Positions 25,439 to 39,400 of a stretch of DNA of 64,000 nt are shown in pieces. The position numbers and the translations under genes were made by a program. Where the stretch lies: assembly GCF_051401765.1 (NCBI RefSeq), contig NW_027480449.1:5084001-5148000 (forward strand). Direction: 5' to 3'. The notes under the pieces are model-generated. The model made no database searches. It saw only the letters and a list, made by a program, of their open reading frames with translations, and was not told the DNA's origin. The stretch's first letter is position 1; every line of letters begins with the position of its first letter. Origin of the DNA: Calliopsis andreniformis (taxonomy: Eukaryota; Arthropoda; Insecta; Hymenoptera; Andrenidae).

Positions 25439-26130
25439 AAAATTGAGGATTGAGGATTGAGGATTGAGGATTGAGGATTGAAGATTGAGCATTGAGGATT
25501 GAAGATTGAGGATTGAGGATTGAGGATTGAGGATTGATGATTGAAGATTGTGTATTGAAGATTGAAGATTGAGGATTGAGGATTGAGGATTGAGGATTGA
25601 GGATTGAGGATTGAGGATTGAAGATAGAGGATTGGGGATTGAGGATTGACGATTGGGGATTGAGTATTGAGGATTGAGAATTGAGGATTGATGTTTGAAA
25701 TTGAGTATTGTGGATTGAAGATTGAGGATTGAGATTTGATTATTGAATATTGTGGATTGAGAATTGAACCATGCGAATTCAGGATATTCTATTGAGTATT
25801 GACAATTGAGGATTGATCGTTGAGTATTGAGGATTCATGGCTGAGGGTTGTGTGTTGAATATTGAGGGTTGAGGATTGAGGATTGAGGATTGAGGATGGA
25901 GGATGAGGGCTGAGGGTTGAGGATTGAGGTTTGAGTATTGAATCCTGAGAATTCAGGATATTATATTGAGTATTGAGAATTGAGGATTGATGGTTGAGTA
26001 TTGAGGACTGAGGATTGAGGATTGAAGGTTGAGTATTGAGGATTCAGAATTGAGGTTTGAGGACTGAGGATTGAGGATTGAAGATTTAGTATTGAGGATT
26101 GAAGATTGAGGATTGAGGATTGAGGATTGA
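25439..26130 (+). repeat. Segment matching 5.8-6.45 kb and 61.9-62.6 kb
   Basis: The 174-bp cassette pair at 25,775 and 25,949 matches 6,118/6,292 (offset 19,657) and 62,269/62,443 (offset 36,494). The second cassette carries TTATATT where almost all others have TTCTATT; only the 62,443 copy shares this change, so these two are the closest relatives. Confidence 0.8.
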
Positions 26131-26389
26131 GGATTGAGGATGATGTCTGAGGGTTGAGGATTGAGGTTTGAGGACTGAGGACTGAGGATTGAGGACTGAG
26201 GATTGAGGATGAGGGCTGAGGGTCGGGGATTGAGGATTGACGGCTGAGGACTGAGGATTGAAGATTGAGGATTGAGTATTGAGGATTGAGGATTGAGGAT
26301 TGAAGATTGAGTATTGAGGATTGAAGATTGAGGATTGAGGATTGAGGATTGAGGATTGAGGATTGAAGATTGAGGATTGAGGATTGAGG

Positions 26390-27520
26390 ATTGAGGACGA
26401 GTACTGAGGGTTGAATATTGATGATTGAGGTCTGAGGATTGAGGATTGAGGATTGAAAATTGAGGATTGAGGATTGAGGATTGAGGATTGAGGATTGAGG
26501 ATTGAAGATTGAGTATTGAGTATTGAAGATTGAGGATTGAGGATTGAGGATTGAATATTGATGATTGAAGATTGTGTATTGAAGTTTGAAGATTGAGAAT
26601 TGAGGATTGATGGTCGAGTACTGAGGACTGAGGATTGAGGATTGAAGGTAGACTATTGAGGATTCAGAATTGAGGTTTGAGGACTGAGGATTGAGGATTG
26701 AAGATTGAGTATTGAGGATTGAAGATTGAGGATTGAGGATTGAGGATTGAGGATTGAGGATTGAGGATTGAAGATTGAGGATTGGGGATTGAATATTGAG
26801 TACTGAGGATTGAAGGTTGAGGATTGAGTATTGAGGATTGAGGATGGAGGATGAGGGCTGAGGGTTGGGGATTGAGGTTTGAGTATTGAATCCTGAGAAT
26901 TCAGGATATTCCATTGAGTGTTGAGAATTGAGTATTGATGGTTGAGTACTGAGGACTGAGGATTGAGGATTGAAGGTTGACTATTGAGGATTCAGAATTG
27001 AGGTTTGAGGGCTGAGTATTGAGGATTGAAGTTTGAGTATTGAGGATTGAAGATTGATGATTGATGATTGAGGATTGAGGATTGAGGATGATGTCTGAGG
27101 GTTGAGGATTGAGGTTTGAGGACTGAGGACTGAGGGTTGAGGACTGAGGATTGAGGATGAGGGCTGAGGGTCGGGGATTGAGGTTTGACGACTGAGGACT
27201 GAGTATTGAGGATTGAGAATTCAGGATTGTTGATAGAGGATTGAAGATTGAGGATTGGGTATTGAGGATTGAAGAATGAGGATTGAGGATTGAGGATTGA
27301 GGATTGAGGATTGAGAGTTGAGGATCTAGGATTCGAGATTGATTATTGAGTATTGAAGATTGGGGATTGAGGATTGAGGATTGAGGATCTAGGATTGGAG
27401 ATTGATTATTGATGATTGAAGATTGAGGATTGATGATTGAGTATTGAGAATTGAGAATTGAGGATGAGGACTGAGGGTTGAGGATTGAGGTTTGAGAAAT
27501 AAGGATTGAGGATTGAGGAT
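26390..27520 (+). repeat. HOR block Q, copy (3,060-bp offset)
   Basis: Matches 29.45-30.58 kb at exactly 3,060: GATGGTCGAG at 26,609 and 29,669, the EcoRI cassette at 26,897 and 29,957, GAATTCAGGATTGTTG at 27,217 and 30,277. Divergence begins near 27,520, where this copy has GAGGGTTGAGG and the partner GAAGATTGAGTATT. Confidence 0.82.
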
Positions 27521-28994
27521 TGAGGATTGAGGGTTGAGGATTGATGATTGGGTATTGAAGATTGAGTATTGATCACTGAGGATTGAGGATTGAGTATCGA
27601 GGATTGAGGATTGAGTTTTGAAGATTGAATATTGAGGGTTGAAGATTGAGGATTGAGGATTGAGGGTTGAGGATTGAGGACGAGGACTGACGGTTGAGGA
27701 TTGAGGTTTGAGGATTGAGGGTTGAGGACTGAGGATTGAGGATTGAGGATTGAGCATTGAGGATTGAAGATTGAGGTCTGGCGATTGAGGATTGAGGTTT
27801 GAGGATTGGGTATTGAGGATTGAAGAATGAGGATTGAGGATTGAGGATTGAGGATTGAGGGTTGAGGATCTAGGATTGGAGATTGATTATTGAGGATTGA
27901 AGATTGAGGATTGAGGATTGAAGATTGAGTATTGAGAATTGAGGATTGAGGATTGAGGGTTGAGGATTGAGGATTGAGGATGAGGACTGAGGTTTGAGAA
28001 TTTAGGTTTGAGAAATGAGGATTGAGGATTGAGGTTTGAGGATTGAGGGTTGAGGATTGATGATTGGGTATTGAAGATTGAGTATTGATCACTGAGGATT
28101 GAGGATTGAGGATTGAGGATTGAGGATTGAGGATTGAAGATTGAATATTGAGGATTGAAGATTGAGGATTTAGCATTGAGTGTTGAGGATGGAGGATGAG
28201 GGCTGAGGGTTGAGGATTGAGGTTTGAGGACTGAGGACTGACGATTGAGGATCTAGAGTTGAGGATTTAGGATTGAGGATTGAGGATTGAGGATTGAGTA
28301 TTGAGGATTGATGATTGAGGGTTGAAGATTGAATATTGAGGATTGAAGATTGAGGATTGATGATTAAGGATTGAGGATGGAGGATGAGGGCTGAGGGTTG
28401 GGGATTGAGGTTTGAGGACTGAGGACTGAGGATTGAGGATTGGGAATTGAGGATTGAGGGTTGAGGATTGAAGATTGAGGATTGGGTATTGAGGATTGAA
28501 GAATGAGGATTGAGGATTGAGGATTGAGGATTGAGGACTGAAGGTTGAATATTGATGAATGAAGATTAACGATTGAGGATTGAGTGTTGTGGATTGAGGA
28601 CGAGGACTGAGGGTTCAGTATTGACTCTTGAGGTCTGAGGATTGAGGATTGAGGATTGCGAATTGAGGATTGAAGATTGAGGATTGATGATTGAGAATTG
28701 AGCATTGAGGATTGAAGATTGAATATTGATGATTGAAGATTGAGGATTGAGGATTGAGGGTTGTGGATTGAGGACGAGTACTGAGGGTTGAATATTGATG
28801 ACTGAGGTCTGAGGATTGAGGATTGAGGATTGAAAATTGAGGATTGAGGATTGAGGATTGAGGATTGAGGATTGAAGATTGAGTATTGAGGATTGCAGAT
28901 TGAGGATTGAGGATTGAGGATTGAGGATTGATGATTGAAGATTGTGTATTGAATATTGAAGATTGAGGATTGAGGATTGAGGATTGAGGATTGA
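27521..28994 (+). repeat. HOR segment resembling 7.9-8.7 kb
   Basis: Contains in order the GGTCTGGCG, GATCTAGG, GAATTTAGG, GATCTAGAG (near 28,252) and GATGATTAAGG (28,359) words also found at 7.98-8.6 and 14.3-14.9 kb. Its right edge, near 28,995, begins the 7,412-bp family. No gene is visible. Confidence 0.7.
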
Positions 28995-31900
28995 GGATTG
29001 AGGATTGAAGATTGAGGATTGAGGATTGAGGATTGAGGATTGAGGATTGAGGATTGAGGATGATGTCTGAGGGTTGAGGATTGAGGTTTGAGGACTGAGG
29101 ACTGAGAATTGAGGACTGAGGATTGAGGATGAGGGCTGAAGGTCGGGGATTGAGGTTTGACGTCTGAGGACTGAGGATTGAAGATTGAGGATTGAGTATT
29201 GAGGATTGAGGATTGAGGATTGAAGATTGAGTATGGAGGATTGAAGATTGAGGATTGAGGATTGAGGATTGAGGATTGAGGATTGAAGATTGAGGATTGA
29301 GGATTGAGGATTGAAGATTGATGATTGAAGATTGTGTATTGCAGATTGAAGATTGAGGATTGAGGATTGAGGGTTGAGGATTGAGGATTGAGCATTGAGG
29401 ATTGAAGATTGAATATTGATGATTGAAGATTGAGGATTGAGGATTGAGGGTTGTGGATTGAGGACGAGTACTGAGGGTTGAATATTGATGATTGAGGTCT
29501 GAGGATTGAGGGTTGAGGATTGAAAATTGAGGATTGAGGATTGAGGATTGAGGATTGAGGATTGAAGATTGAGTATTGAGTATTGAAGATTGAGGATTGA
29601 GGATTGAGGATTGAATATTGATGATTGAAGATTGTGTATTGAAGTTTGAAGATTGAGAATTGAGGATTGATGGTCGAGTACTGAGGACTGAGGATTGAGG
29701 ATTGAAGGTTGACTATTGAGGATTCAGAATTGAGGTTTGAGGACTGAGGATTGAGGACTGAAGATTGAGTATTGAGGATCGAAGATTGAGGATTGAGGAT
29801 TGAGGATTGAGGATTGAGGATTGAGCATTGAAGATTGAGGATTGGGGATTGATTATTGAGTACTGAGGATTGAAGGTTGAGGATTGAGTATTGAGGATTG
29901 AGGATGGAGGATGAGGGCTGAGGGTTGAGGATTGAGGTTTGAGTATTGAATCCTGAGAATTCAGGATATTCTATTGAGTATTGAGAATTGAGTATTGATG
30001 GTTGAGTACTGAGGACTGAGGATTGAGGATTGAAGGTTGACTATTGAGGATTCAGAATTAAGGTTTGAGGGCTGAGTATTGAGGATTGAAGTTTGAGTAT
30101 TGAGGATTGAATATTGATGATTGATGATTGAGGATTGAGGATTGAGGATGATTTCTGAGGGTTGAGGATTGAGGTTTGAGGACTGAGGACTGAGGGTTGA
30201 GGACTGAGGATTGAGGATGAGGGCTGAGGGTCGGGGATTTAGGTTTGACGACTGAGGACTGAGTATTGAGGATTGAGAATTCAGGATTGTTGATAGAGGA
30301 TTGAAGATTGAGGATTGGGTATTGAGGATTGAAGAATGAGGGTTGAGGATTGAGGATTGAGGATTGAGGGTTGAGGATCTAGGATTGGAGATTGATTATT
30401 GAGGATTGAAGATTGGGGTTTGAGGATTGGGGATTGAGGATCTAGGATTGGAGATTGATTATTGAGGATTGAAGATTGAGGGTTGATGATTGAGTATTGA
30501 GAATTGAGAATTGAGGATGAGGACTGAGGGTTGAGGATTGAGGTTTGAGAAATGAGGATTGAGGATTGAGGATTGAGGATTGAAGATTGAGTATTGAGAA
30601 TTGAGGATTGAGGATTGAGGATTGAGGATTGAGGATTGAGGATTGAGGATTGAGGATGAGGCCTGAGGGTTGAGAATTTAGGTTTGAGAAATGAGGATTG
30701 AGGATTGAGGATCTAGGATTGGAGATTGATTATTGAGGATTGAAGATTGGGGATTGAGGATTGAGGATTGAGTATCTAGGATTGGAGATTGAAGATTGAG
30801 GATTGAGGATTGAGGGTTGAGGGTTGAGGACGAGGTCTGACGGTTGAGGATTGAGGTTTGAGGATTGAGGATTGAGGACTGAGGATTGAGGATTGAGGAT
30901 TGAGCATTGAGGATTGAAGATTGAGGACTGGCGATTGAGGATTGAAGATTGAGGATTAAGGATTGAGGATTGGGGATTGAGGATGTAGGATTGGAGATTG
31001 ACTATTGAGGTTTGAAGATTGAGGATTGAGGATTGAGGATTGAGGATTGAGGATTGAGGATTGAAGGTTGAGGATTGGGGATTGAGGATTGGCGATTGAG
31101 GATTGAGTATTGAGAATTGAGGATTGATGGTTGAGCATTGAGGATTCATGGCTGAGGATTGTGTGTTGAATATTGAGGGTTGAGGATTGAGGATTGAGGA
31201 CTGAGGATTGAGGATTGAAGATTGAGTATTGATGATTGAATATTGAGAATTGAGGATTGAGGTTTGAGGATTGAGGACGAGGACTGACGGTAGAGGATTG
31301 AGGTTTGAGGATTGAGGACTGAGGATTGAGGATTGAGCATTGAGGATTGAATATTGAAGACTGGGGATTGAGGATTGAAGATTGAGAATTAAGGATTGAA
31401 GAATGTGGATTGACGATCTAGGATTGGAGATTGATTATTGAGGATTGAAGACTGAGGATTGAGGATTGAGGATTGAGGATTGAGAACTGAGGATGAGGAC
31501 TGAGGGTTGAGGATTGAGGTTTGAGGAATGAGGATTGAGGGTTGAGGATTGAGGATTGAGGATTGAGGATTGAGGACTGAGGATTGAGGATTGGGGATTG
31601 AATATTGAGTACTGAGGATGGAAGATTGATGATTGAGGATTGAGGATTGATGATGGAGAATGAGGGCTGAGGGTTGAGGATTGAGGTTTGAGTATTGAAT
31701 CCTGAGAATTCAGGATATTCTATTGAGTATTGAGAATTGAGGATTGATGGTTGGGTACTGAGGACTGAGGATTGAGGATTGATGGTTGAGTATTGAGGAA
31801 TCAGAATTGAGGATTGAGGATTGAGTGTTGAGGATCGATGATTGAGTATTGAAGATTGAGTATTGATCACTGAGGATTGAGGATTGAGGATTGAGGATTG

Positions 31901-34555
31901 AGGATTGAGGATTGAAGATTGAATATTGAGGATTGAAGATTGAGGATTGAGGATTGAGGGTTGAGGATGGATGATGAGGGCTGAGGTTTGTGGATTGAGG
32001 TTTGAGGACTGAGGACAGAGGATTGAGGATCGAGAGTTGGGGATTGAGGATTGAGGATTGAGGATTGAGGATTGAGAATTGAGGATTGATGATTGAGGGT
32101 TGAAAATTGAATATTGAGGATTGATGATTGAGGATTGATGATTAAGGATTGAGGATGGAGGATGAGGGCTGATGGTTGAGGATTGAGGTTTGAGGACTGA
32201 GGACTGAGGATTGAGGATTGAGAATTGAGGATTGAGGGTTGAGCATTGAAGATTGAGGATTGGGTATTGAGGACTGAACATTGAGGATTGTGGAATCAGG
32301 TTTGAAGGTTGAATATTGATGAATGAATATTAACGATTGAGGATTGAGTGTTGTGGATTGAGGACGAGGAATGAGGGTTGAGTATTGATACTTGAGGGCT
32401 GAGGATTGAGGATTGAGGATTGCGAATTGAGGATTGAAGATTGAGGATTGTGGATTGGGCATTGAGGATTGTAGAAAGAGGATTGAGGATTGAGGATTGA
32501 GGATTGAGGATTGAAAATTGAGTATTGAGGATTGAAGATTGAGGATTGAGTATTGAGGATTGAGGATTGAGGATTGAAGATTGAGTATTGAGGATTAAAG
32601 ATTGAGGTTTGAGGATTGAGTATTGAGGATTGAGGATTGAGGATTGAAAATTGAGTATTGAGGGTTGAAGATTGAGGATTGAGTATTGAGGATTGAGGAT
32701 TGAGGATTGAAGATTGAGAATTAAGGATTGAAGATTGTGGATTGAGGATCTAGGGTTGGAGATTGATTATTGAGGATTGAAGATTGAGGACTGAGAATTG
32801 AGGATTGAGGATTGACAATTGAGGATGAGGACTGAGGCTTGAGGATTGAGGTTTGAGGAATGGGGATTGAGGGTTGAGGGTTGAGGATTCAGGATTGAGG
32901 ATTGAGGATTGAGTATTGAAGATTGAGTATTGATGCCTGAGGATTGAGGATTGATGATTGAGGATTGAGGATTGGAGATTGAATATTGAGTACTGAGGAT
33001 TGAAGATTGAGGATTGAGGATTGAGGATTGAGGATGGAGGATGAGGGCTGAGGGTTGAGGATTGAGGTTTGAGTATTGAATCCTGAGAATTCAGAATATT
33101 CTATTGAGTATTGAGAATTGAGGATTGATGGTTGAGTACTGAGGACTGAGGAATGAGGATTGAAGGTTGAGTATTGAGGATTTAGAATTGAGGTTTGAGG
33201 ACTGATGATTGAGGATTGAAGATTGAGTATTGAGGATTGAAGATTGAGGATTGAGGATTGAGGATTGAGGATTGAGGATGATGTCTGAGGGTTGAGGATT
33301 GAGGTTTGAGGACTGCGGACAGAGGATTGAGGACTGAGGATTGAGGATGACGGCTGAGGGTCGGGGATTGAGGTTTGGCGGCTGAGGACTGAGGATTGAG
33401 GATTGAGAATTAAGGATTGTTGATAGAGGACTGAAGATTGAGGATTGGGTATTGAGGATCGAAGAATGAGGATTGAGGATTGAGGATTGAGGATTGAGGG
33501 TTGAGGATCTAGGATTGGAGATTGATTATTGAGGATTGAAGATTGGGGATTGAGGATTGAGGATTGAGTATCTAGGATTGGAGATTGATTATTGAGGATT
33601 GAAGATTGGGGGTTGGGGATTGAGGATTGAGGATCTAGGATTGGAGATTGATTATTGAGGATTGAAGATTGAGGATTGAGGATTGAGGATTGAAAATTGA
33701 GGATTGAGGATTGAGGATTGAGGATTGAGGATGGAGGATTGAGTATTGAAGATTGGGTATTGATCACTGAGGATTGAGGATTGAGGTTTGAGGACTGAGG
33801 ATTGAGGAATGAAGATTGAGTATTGAGGATTGATGGCTGAGGATTGAGGATTGAGGATTGAGGATCGAGGATTGAGTAATGATGATTGAGGATTGATGAT
33901 TGAGGATTGAAGATTGAGGATTGGGTATTGAGGATTGAGCGTTGAGGTTTGAGGACTGAGGGCTGAGGATTGAGGATTGAGGATTGAGGGTTGAGGATTG
34001 AGGATTGAAGATTGAGGATTGGGGACTGAGGATTGAAGATTCAGTATTGAGGATTGAGGATTGAGGATTGAGGATTGAGGATTGAAGATTCAGTATTGAC
34101 GATTGAAGATTGAGGATTGAGGATTGAGGGTTGAAGATTGAGTATTGAGGATAGAAGATTCAGGATTGAGGATTGAGGATTGAGGATTGAGGATTGAGGA
34201 TTGAAGATTGATGACTGGGGATTGAGGATTGAGCATTGAGGATTGAAGATTGAATATTGACGATTGAAGATTGAGGATTGAGGATTGAGTGTTGTGGATT
34301 GAAGATTGAGTATTGAGGATTGATTGCTGAGGATTGAGGATTGAGGATTGAGGATCGAGGATTGAGTAATGATGATTGAGGATCGAGGATTGAGTAATGA
34401 TGATTGAGGATTGGAATTGAGGATTGATGATTGAGGGTTGAAAATTGAATATTGAGGATTGATGATTGAGGATTGATGATTAAGGATTGATGATGGAGGA
34501 TGAGGGCTGAGGGTTGAGGATTGAGGTTTGAGGACTGAGGGCTGAGGTTTGAGGA
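28995..34555 (+). repeat. HOR block F, copy 1 (7,412-bp period)
   Basis: Collinear with 36.41-41.94 kb at offset 7,412 over most of its length: GATGATGTCT at 29,059 and 36,471, EcoRI cassettes at 29,957 and 37,369, 31,706 and 39,118, 33,087 and 40,499, and ATTCAGTATT at 34,039 and 41,451. Near 34,353 it has an extra 28-bp tandem copy and near 34,410 a one-base loss, so the tail sits 27 bp out of register with its partner. It includes the Q and G sub-blocks. Similarity ends near 34,555, where it continues GAAGGTTGAGTATT and copy 2 continues GAGAATTGAGG. Confidence 0.9.
33081..33104 (+). repeat. Single landmark cassette with variant tail
   Basis: A solitary GAATCCT-type cassette whose tail reads CAGAATATTC instead of CAGGATATTC. 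Other singles lie at 17,757, 21,495, 26,897, 29,957, 31,706, 36,198, 37,369, 39,118, 40,499, 42,671, 49,627 and 54,003. The block F copy 2 partner at 40,499 keeps the common form, so the change is recent relative to the 7,412-bp duplication. Confidence 0.8.
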
Positions 34556-36409
34556 TTGAAGGTTGAGTATTGAGGATTCAGAATTGAGGTTTGAGGACTG
34601 AGGATTGAGGGTTGAAGATTGAGTATTGAGGATTGAATTTTGAGGATTGAGGATTGAGGATTGAGGATTGAGGATGATGTCTGAGGGTTGAGGATTGAGG
34701 TTTGAGGACTGAGGACTGAGGATTGAGGACTGAGGACTGAGGATGAGGGCTGAGGGTCGGGGATTGAGGTTTGACGGCTGAGGACTGAGGATTGAGGATT
34801 GAGAATTAAGGATTGTTGATAGAGGATTGAAGATTGAGGATTGGGTATTGAGGATTGAAGAATGAGGATTGAGGATTGAGGATTCAGGGTTGAGGATCTA
34901 GGATTGGAGATTGATTATTGAGGATTGAAGATTGGGGATTGAGGATTGAGGATTGAGGATCTAGGATTGGAGATTGATTATTGTGGATTGAAGATTGGGG
35001 ATTGAGGATTGAGGATTGAGGATCTAGGATTGGAGATTGATGATTGAGGATTGAGGATTGAGGGTTGAGGATTGAGGACGAGGACTGACGGTTGAGGATT
35101 GAGGATTGAGGTTTGAGGATTGAGGGTTGAGGATTGATGATTGGGTATTGAAGATTGAGTATTGATCACTGAGGATTGAGGATTGAGTATAGAGGATTGA
35201 GGATTGAGGATTGAAGATCGAATATTGAGGATTGAAGATTGAGGATTGAGCATTGAGTGTTGAGGATGGAGGATGAGGGCTGAGGTTTGAGGATTGAGGT
35301 TTGAGGACTGAGGACTGAGGATTGAGGATCTAGAGTTGAGGATTTAGGATTGAGGATTGAGGATTGAGGATTGAGAATTGAGGATTGATGATTGTGGGTC
35401 GAAGATTGAATATTGAGGATTGAAGATTGAGGATTGATGATTAAGGATTGAGGATGCAGGATGAGGGCTGAGGGTTGGGGATTGAGGTTTGACGACTGAG
35501 GACTGAGGATTGAGGATTGGGAATTGAGGATTGAGGATTGAGGATTGAAGATTGATGATTGAAGATTGTGTATTGAAGATTGAAGATTGAGGATTGAGGA
35601 TTGAGGGTTGAGGATTGAGGATTGAGCATTGAGGATTGAAGATTGAATATTGATGATTGAAGATTGAGGGTTGAGGATTGAGGGTTGTGGATTGAGGACG
35701 AGTACTGAGGGTTGAATATTGATGATTGAGGTCTGAGGATTGAGGATTGAGGATTGAAAATTGAGGATTGAGGATTGAGGATTGAGGATTGAGGATTGAG
35801 GATTGAAGATTGAGTATTGAGTATTGAAGATTGAGGATTGAGGATTGAGGATTGAATATTGATGATTGAAGATTGTGTATTGAAGGTTGAAGATTGAGAA
35901 TTGAGGATTGATGGTCGAGTACTGAGGACTGAGGATTGAGGATTGAAGGTAGACTATTGAGGATTCAGAATTGAGGTTTGAGGACTGAGGATTGAGGATT
36001 GAAGATTGAGTATTGAGGATTGAAGATTGAGGATTGAGGATTGAGGATTGAGGATTGAGGATTGAGGATTGAAGATTGAGGATTGGGGATTGAATATTGA
36101 GTACTGAGGATTGAAGGTTGAGGATTGAGTATTGAGGATTGAGGATTGAGGATGAGGGCTGAGGGTTGAGGATTGATGTTTGAGTATTGAATCCTGAGAA
36201 TTCAGGATATTCTATTGAGTGTTGAGAATTGAGTATTGATGGTTGAGTACTGAGGACTGAGGATTGAGGATTGAAGGTTGACTATTGAGGATTCAGAATT
36301 GAGGTTTGAGGGCTGAGTATTGAGGATTGAAGTTTGAGTATTGAGGATTGAAGATTGATGATTGATGATTGAGGATTGAGGATTGAGGATGATGTCTGAG
36401 GGTTGAGGA
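34556..36409 (+). repeat. Spacer HOR segment between the two 7,412-bp copies
   Basis: About 1.85 kb that separates the block F copies. Its left part (GATTCAGAATT, GAATTTTGAGG, GATGTCTG) resembles 46.86-47.1 kb. The middle (GATCTAGAG near 35,328) resembles 8.2-8.6 and 28.0-28.4 kb. The right part (cassette at 36,198) is another partial Q copy. It is therefore a patchwork of other families, still purely heptameric. Confidence 0.72.
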
Positions 36410-39400
36410 TTGAGGATTGAAGATTGAGGATTGAGGATTGAGGATTGAGGATTGAGGATTGAGGATTGAGGATGATGTCTGAGGGTTGAGGATTGAGGTT
36501 TGAGGACTGAGGACTGAGAATTGAGGACTGAGGATTGAGGATGAGGGCTGAAGGTCGGGGATTGAGGTTTGACGTCTGAGGACTGAGGATTGAAGATTGA
36601 GGATTGAGTATTGAGGATTGAGGATTGAGGATTGAAGATTGAGTATGGAGGATTGAAGATTGAGGATTGAGGATTGAGGATTGAGGATTGAGGATTGAAG
36701 ATTGAGGATTGAGGATTGAGGATTGAAGATTGATGATTGAAGATTGTGTATTGCAGATTGAAGATTGAGGATTGAGGATTGAGGGTTGAGGATTGAGGAT
36801 TGAGCATTGAGGATTGAAGATTGAATATTGATGATTGAAGATTGAGGATTGAGGATTGAGGGTTGTGGATTGAGGACGAGTACTGAGGGTTGAATATTGA
36901 TGATTGAGGTCTGAGGATTGAGGGTTGAGGATTGAAAATTGAGGATTGAGGATTGAGGATTGAGGATTGAGGATTGAAGATTGAGTATTGAGTATTGAAG
37001 ATTGAGGATTGAGGATTGAGGATTGAATATTGATGATTGAAGATTGTGTATTGAAGTTTGAAGATTGAGAATTGAGGATTGATGGTCGAGTACTGAGGAC
37101 TGAGGATTGAGGATTGAAGGTTGACTATTGAGGATTCAGAATTGAGGTTTGAGGACTGAGGATTGAGGACTGAAGATTGAGTATTGAGGATTGAAGATTG
37201 AGGATTGAGGATTGAGGATTGAGGATTGAGGATTGAGCATTGAAGATTGAGGATTGGGGATTGATTATTGAGTACTGAGGATTGAAGGTTGAGGATTGAG
37301 TATTGAGGATTGAGGATGGAGGATGAGGGCTGAGGGTTGAGGATTGAGGTTTGAGTATTGAATCCTGAGAATTCAGGATATTCTATTGAGTATTGAGAAT
37401 TGAGTATTGATGGTTGAGTACTGAGGACTGAGGATTGAGGATTGAAGGTTGAATATTGAGGATTCAGAATTAAGGTTTGAGGGCTGAGTATTGAGGATTG
37501 AAGTTTGAGTATTGAGGATTGAATATTGATGATTGATGATTGAGGATTGAGGATTGAGGATGATTTCTGAGGGTTGAGGATTGAGGTTTGAGGACTGAGG
37601 ACTGAGGGTTGAGGACTGAGGATTGAGGATGAGGGCTGAGGGTCGGGGATTTAGGTTTGACGACTGAGGACTGAGTATTGAGGATTGAGAATTCAGGATT
37701 GTTGATAGAGGATTGAAGATTGAGGATTGGGTATTGAGGATTGAAGAATGAGGATTGAGGATTGAGGATTGAGGATTGAGGGTTGAGGATCTAGGATTGG
37801 AGATTGATTATTGAGGATTGAAGATTGGGGTTTGAGGATTGGGGATTGAGGATCTAGGATTGGAGATTGATTATTGAGGATTGAAGATTGAGGGTTGATG
37901 ATTGAGTATTGAGAATTGAGAATTGAGGATGAGGACTGAGGGTTGAGGATTGAGGTTTGAGAAATGAGGATTGAGGATTGAGGATTGAGGATTGAAGATT
38001 GAGTATTGAGAATTGAGGATTGAGGATTGAGGATTGAGGATTGAGGATTGGGGATTGAGGATTGAGGATGAGGCCTGAGGGTTGAGAATTTAGGTTTGAG
38101 AAATGAGGATTGAGGATTGAGGATCTAGGATTGGAGATTGATTATTGAGGATTGAAGATTGGGGATTCAGGATTGAGGATTGAGTATCTAGGATTGGAGA
38201 TTGAAGATTGAGGATTGAGGATTGAGGGTTGAGGGTTGAGGACGAGGTCTGACGGTTGAGGATTGAGGTTTGAGGATTGAGGATTGAGGACTGAGGATTG
38301 AGGATTGAGGATTGAGCATTGAGGATTGAAGATTGAGGACTGGCGATTGAGGATTGAAGATTGAGGATTAAGGATTGAGGATTGGGGATTGAGGATGTAG
38401 GATTGGAGATTGACTATTGAGGTTTGAAGATTGAGGATTGAGGATTGAGGATTGAGGATTGAGGATTGAGGATTGAAGGTTGAGGATTGGGGCTTGAGGA
38501 TTGGCGATTGAGGATTGAGTATTGAGAATTGAGGATTGATGGTTGAGCATTGAGGATTCATGGCTGAGGATTGTGTGTTGAATATTGAGGGTTGAGGATT
38601 GAGGATTGAGGACTGAGGATTGAGGATTGAAGATTGAGTATTGATGATTGAATATTGAGAATTGAGGATTGAGGTTTGAGGATTGAGGACGAGGACTGAC
38701 GGTAGAGGATTGAGGTTTGAGGATTGAGGACTGAGGATTGAGGATTGAGCATTGAGGATTGAATATTGAAGACTGGGGATTGAGGATTGAAGATTGAGAA
38801 TTAAGGATTGAAGAATGTAGATTGACGATCTAGGATTGGAGATTGATTATTGAGGATTGAAGACTGAGGATTGAGGATTGAGGATTGAGGATTGAGAACT
38901 GAGGATGAGGACTGAGGGTTGAGGATTGAGGTTTGAGGAATGAGGATTGAGGGTTGAGGATTGAGGATTGAGGATTGAGGATTGAGGACTGAGGATTGAG
39001 GATTGGGGATTGAATATTGAGTACTGAGGATGGAAGATTGATGATTGAGGATTGAGGAGTGATGATGGAGAATGAGGGCTGAGGGTTGAGGATTGAGGTT
39101 TGAGTATTGAATCCTGAGAATTCAGGATATTCTATTGAGTATTGAGAATTGAGGATTGATGGTTGGGTACTGAGGACTGAGGATTGAGGATTGAAGGTTG
39201 AGTATTGAGGAATCAGAATTGAGGATTGAGGATTGAGTGTTGAGGATCGATGATTGAGTATTGAAGATTGAGTATTGATCACTGAGGATTGAGGATTGAG
39301 GATTGAGGATTGAGGATTGAGGATTGAAGATTGAATATTGAGGATTGAAGATTGAGGATTGAGGATTGAGGGTTGAGGATGGATGATGAGGGCTGAGGTT

